The translations under genes were made by a program, and so were the position numbers. Shown here one piece after another: positions 1 to 5,165 of a stretch of 10,132 nt of DNA (the stretch's first letter is position 1; every line of letters starts with the position of its first letter). Below the pieces are notes generated by a model. The model made no database searches. It worked only from the letters and a program-made list of their open reading frames with translations, and had not been told where the DNA came from. Source of the stretch: Gammaproteobacteria bacterium. Lineage in GTDB: Bacteria; Pseudomonadota; Gammaproteobacteria; Chromatiales; Chromatiaceae. Location: positions 1-10,132 of the forward strand of contig JABDQZ010000382.1 of assembly GCA_013041975.1 (NCBI GenBank), read 5' to 3'.

Positions 1-1
1 G

Positions 2-85
2 GCGAGTGATAGCGACTGTACCTCGATGACGATTACTCACCTGGGGGTCAAAGGCGGCTTACCAGTCAATAATGCCTGTTGGTGA
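2..85 (+). CDS. pilE: Minor type IV pilin, C-terminal fragment (PilE-like, 5' end outside window)
   Basis: Reading from position 2 gives 27 codons ending in TGA at 83-85. The peptide contains ASDSDCTSMTI, then THLGVKGG, and ends NNACW. Type IV minor pilins of the PilE family typically end with a beta strand of the form C-x-x-(M/L)-T-(I/L), a G-(V/A)-K/R turn and a terminal Cys-Trp, the two cysteines closing the disulfide-bonded D-region. That fits both visible cysteines here. PilE is a pseudopilin-like subunit needed for pilus assembly, held in the inner membrane before incorporation. Context supports the call: in Pseudomonas the fimU-pilVWX-pilY1-pilE cluster ends tail to tail with ispH (lytB), and here the stop codons lie only 2 bp apart. 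The N-terminal prepilin motif is not in the window, so another minor pilin or a general pilin is possible. Confidence 0.72.
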   Translation, partial: ASDSDCTSMTITHLGVKGGLPVNNACW

Positions 86-87
86 GT

Positions 88-1032
88 TCATAATCCCTTG
101 GGCAGGGAGAAGGTAATATTTTCTTCCTTGCCCAGTTCTTCCATTATCTCGCCATTGGTTTCCTGCCGTAATCTTTCCACGACTTCCTTGACGAGTATTT
201 CTGGCGCCGAGGCCCCGGCCGTAACGCCAATTTTGTCGATGCCCTGTAACCAGTTAGTATCAATGTCATTGGCATCATCAATCAGGTAGGCATTGGTTCC
301 GTGCTGTTTTGCCAGTTCTTTCAGGCGGTTTGAATTTGAGCTGTTTGGGGAGCCGACAACAAGTAGCAGGTCACATTCAGCTGAGAGTTGTTTCACGGCA
401 TCCTGCCGGTTTTGAGTGGCATAGCAGATGTCGTTTTTCTTTGGGCCAACAATTTTCGGGAAGCGCTGCTTCAAAGCATCGATCACCTTGGCGGTATCAT
501 CCATGGATAACGTTGTCTGGGTAACGAACGCTACTTGATCCTGGTTTGTGATGTTCAGCTCGCCAACATCTTCCGGTGTTTCCACCAGATAAATACCTTT
601 GGCTTCAGGGTTCTCTGCCCTGTATTGTCCCATGGTGCCTTCAACTTCCGGGTGTCCCTTGTGACCGATGAGAATAACTTCAAAGCTGTTTTTGCAATGG
701 CGCATGACTTCAAGGTGCACCTTGGTGACCAGCGGGCAGGTGGCATCAAAAACATTTAAATCACGCTTGTCAGCTTCTTCCTTGACCGCTTGCGAAACGC
801 CGTGAGCACTGAAGATCACCGTATTGCCATCCGGAATATCAGAGAGTTCATCAACAAAAATTGCGCCACGTTTTTTCAGACTTTCAACCACAAAGCGGTT
901 ATGCACCACTTCATGGCGTACGTAGATAGGTGCTCCCAGTGTTTCAAGGGCACGTTCAACAATTTCTATGGCACGGTCTACGCCGGCACAGAAACCGCGA
1001 GGGTTGGCGAGTTTTATTTGTATGTCAGTCAT
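88..1032 (-). CDS. ispH: 4-hydroxy-3-methylbut-2-enyl diphosphate reductase (IspH/LytB)
   Basis: This cytosolic [4Fe-4S] enzyme performs the last step of the MEP pathway, reducing HMBPP to IPP and DMAPP. The 314-residue length matches the family. The three cluster-binding cysteines are all present: Cys15 in RGFCAGV, Cys99 in DATCP and Cys203 in ICYATQNRQ. The substrate-binding histidines and acid are visible at His40 (RHEVVHN), His77 (SAHGVS), and His127 with Glu129 and Glu131 (GHPEVEGT). The diphosphate-binding SPNSSNSNRL stretch lies near 228-237. The ATG start at 1032 sits inside the end of fkpB, an 8-bp overlap (ATGACTGA), with no clear Shine-Dalgarno, so translational coupling is likely. 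It is the last gene of a minus-strand operon and converges on the pilin gene with 2 bp between stops. No terminator hairpin is visible between them. Confidence 0.98.
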   Translation of the reverse strand: MTDIQIKLANPRGFCAGVDRAIEIVERALETLGAPIYVRHEVVHNRFVVESLKKRGAIFVDELSDIPDGNTVIFSAHGVSQAVKEEADKRDLNVFDATCPLVTKVHLEVMRHCKNSFEVILIGHKGHPEVEGTMGQYRAENPEAKGIYLVETPEDVGELNITNQDQVAFVTQTTLSMDDTAKVIDALKQRFPKIVGPKKNDICYATQNRQDAVKQLSAECDLLLVVGSPNSSNSNRLKELAKQHGTNAYLIDDANDIDTNWLQGIDKIGVTAGASAPEILVKEVVERLRQETNGEIMEELGKEENITFSLPKGL

Positions 1033-1486
1033 TTATTTCAAAGCTTGCAGGTTTGATTCCAAGAATTTTAACTTTGAACACGACATCATGCCCTGCCAAA
1101 GGGTGATTGAAATCCACTTTAGCTATTTCTTCATTCACTTCCAGAATCATGCCGGGTGTTTCTTCGCCATTGGGTAAGGAAAATGCAATGACCTGTCCTG
1201 TTTCCGGGGGGAGTTGTTCAGCAAAGTCTGATAAAGGCAGCTCATGCACCAGTTGCTGGTCCGGGTATCCGTAGGCCTGTTCGGGAGTCAGGGTAATAAC
1301 CTGTTCATCACCTTCGCTTAAGCCATAAATTGCCATTTCCATACCTGGCATGAAGTTGCCATCGCCCATGGTGATGGTCATGGGTTCATCATCAAAGGTT
1401 GTGATCGCTTCAGTCCCGTCTTCCAGTGCCAGGGAGAAATGCAGGGTAACTTCGCTGTTGGCGAGAATTTCAGTTTTATCGTTCAC
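1025..1486 (-). CDS. fkpB: FKBP-type peptidyl-prolyl cis-trans isomerase (FkpB/SlpA)
   Basis: A 153-residue SlyD/SlpA-type FKBP that catalyses prolyl isomerisation and acts as a cytoplasmic folding chaperone (E. coli FkpB is 149 residues). The FKBP signature is seen as FSLALEDG followed by the segment ending GDGNFMPGMEMAIYGLSEGD. The middle part, TPEQAYGYPD to roughly residue 120, is the insert-in-flap chaperone domain, and the chain closes with the LAGHDVVFKVKILGI strand. It lacks the His-rich tail of SlyD. The start is GTG at 1484-1486, overlapping the upstream stop as GTGA; there is no in-frame ATG before the first beta strand. No Shine-Dalgarno precedes it (the mRNA reads AACCUCCAGUG), so expression probably relies on re-initiation after the upstream gene. 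Its stop overlaps the ispH start. The fkpB-ispH pair is common in gammaproteobacteria. Confidence 0.95.
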   Translation of the reverse strand: MNDKTEILANSEVTLHFSLALEDGTEAITTFDDEPMTITMGDGNFMPGMEMAIYGLSEGDEQVITLTPEQAYGYPDQQLVHELPLSDFAEQLPPETGQVIAFSLPNGEETPGMILEVNEEIAKVDFNHPLAGHDVVFKVKILGIKPASFEIND

Positions 1487-2232
1487 TGGAGGTTTTCTAA
1501 AGCAGGTAAATCAATGCCGAGATCATTGCCGAGTTTAAGTGCTCTTTCCAGCCTGGCGGGTGCGCTTCTGCCCATGCACTGATGATCAGGATCTCCATTA
1601 AAGGCCACCACCATGGCATCAATTAATGCCTGCTGGTCGAAAGTTTCACCCGTTAATGCCTGTTGCAGACTGATAACATCTTGCACGATAGCCGTGGCCG
1701 TGCCTTTGTGGTCTGACCAGAGCTCTCCGACGGTACCACCGGTTTTCAGGCCGGCAATGTTTGATGTGAGGATATACAGGTTTTTTACCACCAGTTCGAA
1801 AAGCAGTTGTTCATCGTTTTCGAGAACGCGCACTGGAATCTCGATACTGGCCATGGCTTGTTTTAATGCATCAGCCATTTTACCGTAGGCAGGGGAAGAT
1901 AGAATGACCTTGGAATCCTGGCCTTTTTTCTTTTCAAACCAGACAGAAATGACAGTTGACTCAGGATAGTCAGCCCAGTCGCGGGGCAATAATTCATTTT
2001 GTAGCAATACCAGTCTGTCAGTCCAGGCAGCAGGAATGGTTTTCAAGACATCCTGAAGGGCTGCCTCACCAACGGCAACCAGTACCAGCAATGGATCCAT
2101 GATCTGGTTGGCGAGTTCATCAATATTAACGTCGCGGGTGACGGGATAAACGGGATGACCTGAGCGTAAAAATCCACGGGCAAAAACACTGCCCATTTCA
2201 CCCATTCCGATGACTACAACTGGCTGTTTCAC
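1483..2232 (-). CDS. Rossmann-fold NAD(P)-binding protein, ketopantoate-reductase/6PGDH-like, function unknown
   Basis: A 249-residue protein of unknown function. It opens with a beta strand and a dinucleotide-binding loop, VVVIGMGEMG (Gly9, Gly11, Gly14), typical of NAD(P)-dependent dehydrogenases of the ketopantoate reductase or 6-phosphogluconate dehydrogenase superfamily. A hydrophobic strand LLVLVAVGEAAL follows at about 48-59. The C-terminal half looks helical and ends with GRSAPARLERA (221-231) and LGIDLPAL, reminiscent of the C-terminal helices of ketopantoate-reductase-like proteins, but no diagnostic catalytic Lys/Glu pattern is certain. It lacks a signal peptide or membrane segment. 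The start is GTG at 2230-2232 with AAGG 8 nt upstream. It is the first gene of the operon with fkpB and ispH and overlaps fkpB by 4 bp (GTGA). The enzyme's substrate cannot be inferred from context. Confidence 0.85.
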   Translation of the reverse strand: MKQPVVVIGMGEMGSVFARGFLRSGHPVYPVTRDVNIDELANQIMDPLLVLVAVGEAALQDVLKTIPAAWTDRLVLLQNELLPRDWADYPESTVISVWFEKKKGQDSKVILSSPAYGKMADALKQAMASIEIPVRVLENDEQLLFELVVKNLYILTSNIAGLKTGGTVGELWSDHKGTATAIVQDVISLQQALTGETFDQQALIDAMVVAFNGDPDHQCMGRSAPARLERALKLGNDLGIDLPALENLQ

Positions 2233-2267
2233 TATTGATACCTTGGCTATTTAAAATTCAGAGGCAA

Positions 2268-2276
2268 ATTTTAACA
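2268..2276 (-). promoter_or_regulatory. Candidate extended -10 promoter for the minus-strand operon
   Basis: On the minus strand the sequence reads TGTTAAAAT: a TAAAAT -10 hexamer preceded by TGn, the extended -10 arrangement that can work without a good -35. It lies about 40 bp upstream of the GTG start at 2232. No convincing -35 hexamer is visible 17-18 bp further upstream. Predicted by eye only. Confidence 0.4.
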
Positions 2277-2329
2277 TTCCAGTCAGACCAGAATCTATGA
2301 TTAAGTATTTGAGAGGAGTGTGATGAAAC

Positions 2330-2349
2330 CCCTCTCCATGAGGAGAGGG
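2330..2349. repeat. Perfect 8-bp palindrome, REP-like or weak terminator (copy 1)
   Basis: CCCTCTCC, a 4-nt ATGA loop, then GGAGAGGG: a perfect 8-bp stem. It lies 10 bp beyond the stop codon of the small minus-strand gene ending at 2360. On the minus strand the stem is followed by GTTTCATC, a weak U-run, so it could act as a poor terminator or an RNA 3' stabiliser for that gene. The flank GGTGGGATGAG and the CCCTCTCC/GGAGAGGG core resemble dispersed intergenic palindromes in many proteobacteria. A related copy lies at 6997-7018. Confidence 0.7.
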
Positions 2350-2359
2350 TGGGATGAGA

Positions 2360-2500
2360 TCAGGAGAGTAATTCCTGGGTCACGAATAAATAGCTTAATG
2401 TGCCAACCAGCACAACAACAGCAGCCATTTGCATCAAAATGCAGATTCCAGGTAAATCAGAACAAACCTTGTTAAATCCACATGACTTGCAAGCTTTCAA
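2360..2500 (-). CDS. Small membrane protein with N-terminal four-cysteine motif, 46 aa, unknown
   Basis: A 46-codon gene. It starts with TTG at 2498-2500, preceded by a strong Shine-Dalgarno AGGAG (2508-2512) at 7-nt spacing, and stops with TGA at 2360-2362. An in-frame TAA lies a few codons upstream and no ATG intervenes, so TTG is the only sensible start for this frame. Residues 4-20 read CKSCGFNKVCSDLPGIC: cysteines at 4, 7, 13 and 20, a CxxC pair followed by two more. A hydrophobic stretch (about 21-40, containing MAAVVVLVGTLSYLF) forms one membrane helix, followed by a short TQELLS tail. The layout suggests a cytoplasmic or periplasmic metal- or redox-binding head on a single-pass anchor. 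I do not recognise a named family, so function is open. A candidate promoter lies at 2542-2570 and the palindrome at 2330-2349 follows. It is divergent from rimO. Confidence 0.75.
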   Translation of the reverse strand: MKACKSCGFNKVCSDLPGICILMQMAAVVVLVGTLSYLFVTQELLS

Positions 2501-2541
2501 TGCTGTTCTCCTATGGGCTGAAAGTTAAGTTCCAGTCAACA

Positions 2542-2570
2542 AATATCTCATAGTCGAATAGCACAAACAA
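2542..2570 (-). promoter_or_regulatory. Candidate sigma70 promoter for the small Cys-motif membrane protein
   Basis: On the minus strand: TTGTTT (2565-2570), a 17-bp spacer, and GATATT (2542-2547), the latter preceded by TGA and therefore matching an extended -10. The predicted transcript would start near 2535, leaving a leader of about 35 nt that contains the AGGAG Shine-Dalgarno. Hexamers are imperfect (3/6 and 4/6), so this is a by-eye prediction. Confidence 0.4.
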
Positions 2571-2695
2571 CCGATTTTTCGGGTGCAAAAGTGGCTTGAA
2601 TGGGTGATCATTAGCTAAGCTGTTGTAGGGCAAATGTTTTTGTCTGTTATTAAATATTCTTGGCCTGTATAGAGGCTATCAATAGGGTTTTCTAC

Positions 2696-4012
2696 ATGTC
2701 CAATATTCCCAAAATAGGTTTTGTCAGCCTTGGCTGTCCGAAGAATCTGGTTGACTCTGAGCGTATTCTTACCCAGTTGCGTGCTGAGGGTTATGAGCTT
2801 TCCTCAAGCTATGACGAGGCTGAACTGGTCGTGGTTAATACTTGTGGTTTTATTGACTCGGCTGTTGAGGAATCACTGGATGTTATCGGTGATGCGCTGG
2901 ATGAAAACGGACGGGTTATCGTTACCGGCTGCCTGGGTGTTAAAGCCGAAAATATCACCGATGTTCATCCTTCTGTTTTGGCTGTTACAGGTCCGCATGC
3001 CTATGAAGAGGTAATGGAACTGGTGCATGAACATTGTCCGGCTCCTCATGATCCAATCAATGACCTGTTGCCCAAGGCAGGTTTGAAACTGACGCCCAAA
3101 CACTATGCCTATCTGAAGATTTCCGAAGGCTGTAATCACAGTTGCAGCTTTTGCATCATTCCTGACATGCGCGGCAAACTGGTCAGTCGGCCGATTGGGG
3201 AAGTTTTGCAGGAAGCAGGCAATCTGGTTGAAAGTGGTGTGCGTGAGTTACTGGTGGTTTCACAGGATACCAGTGCCTATGGTCTGGACCTGAAATATCG
3301 GCCGGACTTTTACAATGGCAAGCCGCTCGCCACTCGCATTCAAACACTGGCCAAGGAGCTTTCGCAATTACAGGCATGGGTACGCCTGCACTATGTCTAC
3401 CCCTATCCGCATGTGGATGACCTGATACCTATTATGTCTGGTGGAAACCTGTTGCCCTATCTGGATATGCCACTGCAACATGGCAGTGAAAAAATCCTCA
3501 AGCTGATGAAGCGCCCCGCTGCGACAGAAAAAGTACTGGATCGCATTCAGCGCTGGCGCATGCAGCTGCCCAATCTGACTTTACGCAGCACCTTTATTGT
3601 TGGTTTTCCCGGCGAGACCGAAGAGGATTTTGATGAACTGCTGAATTTTCTGCGTGCAGCCCAGCTGGACCGCGTGGGGGCCTTCGCCTATTCGGATGTA
3701 AAGGGTGCGCAATCCAATGCCTTGCCTGATCACGTACCAGAAGCACTCAAACAGGAACGCCTGCAACGCTTCATGGAAGTACAGGCTGAAATCAGTGCCC
3801 AGCGACTGTTAAACCGGATAGGCAACACGGAAGTCGTTCTGATTGATGAAGTGCATGAAGATCACCTGGTTGCGCGTTCACAGGCTGATGCACCGGAAAT
3901 TGACGGCAATGTCATCATCAATGGTGAATGGGATATTCAGCCAGGTGATTTTATCGAAGTCAGTATTACTGGCTCGGATGAACATGATTTGTTTGGGGAA
4001 GCGGTGGAGTGA
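2696..4012 (+). CDS. rimO: Ribosomal protein S12 methylthiotransferase RimO
   Basis: RimO is a radical-SAM methylthiotransferase that adds a methylthio group to the conserved aspartate of ribosomal protein S12, using two [4Fe-4S] clusters. From the ATG at 2696 the protein is 438 residues, like E. coli RimO (441). The N-terminal UPF0004 domain has its three cluster cysteines, Cys14 (SLGCPKN), Cys50 (NTCGF) and Cys79 (TGCLG). The radical-SAM motif CNHSCSFC supplies Cys146, Cys150 and Cys153, and a C-terminal TRAM domain follows (from about residue 370, ending GDFIEVSITG). A TTG in the same frame at 2660 would add 12 residues, but MSNIPKIGFVSLGCPKN matches the family start and AGGG (2684-2687) stands 8 nt before the ATG. 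The gene is transcribed alone and converges on the protease gene, 7 bp between stops. Confidence 0.97.
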   Translation: MSNIPKIGFVSLGCPKNLVDSERILTQLRAEGYELSSSYDEAELVVVNTCGFIDSAVEESLDVIGDALDENGRVIVTGCLGVKAENITDVHPSVLAVTGPHAYEEVMELVHEHCPAPHDPINDLLPKAGLKLTPKHYAYLKISEGCNHSCSFCIIPDMRGKLVSRPIGEVLQEAGNLVESGVRELLVVSQDTSAYGLDLKYRPDFYNGKPLATRIQTLAKELSQLQAWVRLHYVYPYPHVDDLIPIMSGGNLLPYLDMPLQHGSEKILKLMKRPAATEKVLDRIQRWRMQLPNLTLRSTFIVGFPGETEEDFDELLNFLRAAQLDRVGAFAYSDVKGAQSNALPDHVPEALKQERLQRFMEVQAEISAQRLLNRIGNTEVVLIDEVHEDHLVARSQADAPEIDGNVIINGEWDIQPGDFIEVSITGSDEHDLFGEAVE

Positions 4013-4019
4013 TTAATTC

Positions 4020-4802
4020 TCACTCCTGCCAGCCTATCTCTTTCGCTGTTTTCTCTCCAACCACCACATAGCTCAAAGATTTCGGGATTGCCGCTCTATG
4101 CGGATCGATGGCAATTCGTCCAGCCATAATTTCAGCCTTGCGCTGTGGATACAGCGGTTTGCGATCTGGGCTGGCAAAGCCATCAGGGAACACTGGTGTA
4201 CCATCTGAATTGTACTTATCGGATGCGCCGACGGTATGCAGCAATTCATGGGCAATGATCATGTTGTTTTGTCCGGCCTGTTTTTCCTCGGCAAAGGCAT
4301 GAACTACCCCGATCAGGCCTTTCTGCAGCCCGAGTGAATGGGGCAGGGCTTTTTCAGGTTTTCCCTGATGATAAATGATATAGACCCTTGCCCGGGTGTA
4401 GTTGGAGTCATCATCAGGTGTATTCTGCCAGGCCCAGTAGCGCAGTTTCATGCTCCACAGTGCCTTGGTGATCATCGAGTCTTGCGGTCGTGGAGGAGGA
4501 GGCGGAATTTCCCTGATTTCCCTGCCCAGTCGTGTACGCGTCGGTTTGCGCAGGTGTAATTGGTAATGTTTGGCATATTTTGACATGAAGTCATCGATAT
4601 CCCTGAAATCGATGTGATGCAGTGTACTGATGTAACGGGAGGTTTTTTCAGACTGGTCGCCATTGATGGGGAAAATCACCACCTCCAGTGGTTCAATCCA
4701 GTTGGTGGTTCTCAGCATTTGCCCCTGGGTGTAGAGGGCAGCAAACGCAAACAGCACGAGCAGGATGAATACACGTAAAGTGCGGAAACTAAAGAGATTC
4801 AT
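4020..4802 (-). CDS. Membrane-anchored zinc metalloprotease, metzincin/snapalysin-like motif, unknown family
   Basis: A 260-residue protein. Residues 11-25 (VFILLVLFAFAALYT) form a single hydrophobic segment after a short basic N-terminus, so it is probably a signal anchor placing the rest in the periplasm. The catalytic motif is AHELLHTVGASDKY: His185, Glu186 and His189, with Asp195 as likely third zinc ligand. That spacing, HExxHxxGxxD, is the one known from snapalysin-type metzincins. A Met at 226 (AEIMAG) could be the Met-turn. A proline run (100-104) separates the N-terminal part from the protease domain, and the chain ends in KEIGW. ATG at 4800-4802 is preceded by AGAGGA with a long 12-nt spacing, and a DnaA box (4805-4813) lies inside that gap. 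No weak-match promoter is convincing; TTGACC at 4898-4903 is one possible -35. The substrate is unknown. Confidence 0.8.
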   Translation of the reverse strand: MNLFSFRTLRVFILLVLFAFAALYTQGQMLRTTNWIEPLEVVIFPINGDQSEKTSRYISTLHHIDFRDIDDFMSKYAKHYQLHLRKPTRTRLGREIREIPPPPPRPQDSMITKALWSMKLRYWAWQNTPDDDSNYTRARVYIIYHQGKPEKALPHSLGLQKGLIGVVHAFAEEKQAGQNNMIIAHELLHTVGASDKYNSDGTPVFPDGFASPDRKPLYPQRKAEIMAGRIAIDPHRAAIPKSLSYVVVGEKTAKEIGWQE

Positions 4803-4804
4803 GC

Positions 4805-5065
4805 TGTGAATAAGTCCTCTCGAAAGGCTGAATATGCACCAAAATAGTTCGTGTTATGCACAATCTGGTATTGCACATACAATAACATATTGAAATAGGT
4901 CAAGCATTTTTTTATATTTTTTATTAAATTTATAAGTCATTGAAAATTATTAGAAAATTAAATTGTTTAGTTTTTTGACAATCTAACAACATTGTAATGA
5001 ATATGCGGCCTGAGAGGGTATTTCAGCACGTTATCCACAAAGTTATCCACAGAAATTGTGTATAA
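4805..5065. promoter_or_regulatory. Cluster of five consensus DnaA boxes (TTATNCACA), oriC-like or DnaA-binding locus
   Basis: Five exact matches to TTATNCACA: TTATTCACA on the minus strand (4805-4813), TTATGCACA plus (4854-4862), TTATCCACA plus (5031-5039), TTATCCACA plus (5043-5051) and TTATACACA minus (5057-5065). The last three are packed into 35 bp with gaps of 3 and 5 bp; the two inner arms form an imperfect inverted repeat (GTTATCCACA / TGTGTATAAC). One such site is expected by chance about every 33 kb over both strands at equal base use, so five in 261 bp is strongly non-random, although the AT-rich context raises the chance rate. The sites flank an AT-rich tract. Candidates are a replication origin, a datA-like titration site, a DARS-like site, or DnaA control of the flanking promoters. 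Confidence 0.75.
4906..4976. other. AT-rich tract, possible DNA-unwinding or curved element
   Basis: About 71 bp with only six G or C bases; positions 4906-4935 are entirely A/T and include T-runs of 5 to 7 bases. It lies between the second and third DnaA boxes. Such a tract beside DnaA boxes is the usual form of a duplex-unwinding element, but AT-rich spacers also serve as UP elements or curved DNA, so the function is inferred. Confidence 0.55.
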
Positions 5066-5100
5066 CGGTTTATTAGTATTTTCTTTTTTTTCAATCATGT

Positions 5101-5130
5101 CTGACTCCATGCGAGAAATCAGCGTATAAT
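5101..5130 (+). promoter_or_regulatory. typA promoter with GC-rich discriminator
   Basis: Plus-strand CTGACT (5101-5106, 4/6 to TTGACA), an 18-bp spacer and a perfect TATAAT (5125-5130). Transcription would start near 5137, giving a leader of about 28 nt before the GTG start of typA. The stretch after the -10 is CGCGCGCC, a G+C-rich discriminator of the kind that makes promoters for translation genes sensitive to ppGpp and DksA. The regulation is inference. Confidence 0.6.
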
Positions 5131-5165
5131 CGCGCGCCTCTAACTGCACTTACCGGAATCCTACA

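Larger units (their letters stand above)
4803..5165. other. 363-bp divergent intergenic region between protease gene and typA
   Basis: This spacer holds no gene that I accept. From left to right it contains the protease leader, DnaA boxes at 4805-4813 and 4854-4862, a very AT-rich stretch (about 4906-4976, only about six G/C bases), three clustered DnaA boxes (5031-5065), a T-rich run (about 5079-5091) and the typA promoter. I saw no GATC between 4803 and 5165 and no convincing IHF site. The boxes and promoter are listed separately. Confidence 0.8.

Noticed and set aside
58..91. Tiny minus-strand frame starting ATGA at the ispH stop (MNSPTGIIDW)
   Set aside because: Only 10 codons, antisense to the pilin gene end, and without a Shine-Dalgarno; a chance overlap.
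2660..2695. Possible 12-codon N-terminal extension of rimO from a TTG
   Set aside because: The ATG at 2696 has a Shine-Dalgarno at 8 nt and matches the family start; the extension has no family resemblance.
4852..4880. Direct repeat TGCACA at 4857 and 4872
   Set aside because: Two 6-bp copies are not above chance in such AT-rich DNA, and only the first falls in a DnaA box.
5042..5091. Terminator made of GTTATCCACA/TGTGTATAAC and the later T-run
   Set aside because: The stem is AT-rich with a mismatch and the T-run starts more than 10 bp later; DnaA boxes explain the inverted repeat better.
4967..5149. 60-codon minus-strand open frame in the spacer before typA
   Set aside because: It overlaps the DnaA boxes and typA promoter and shows no recognisable motif or protein-like composition, so it looks like a chance open frame.
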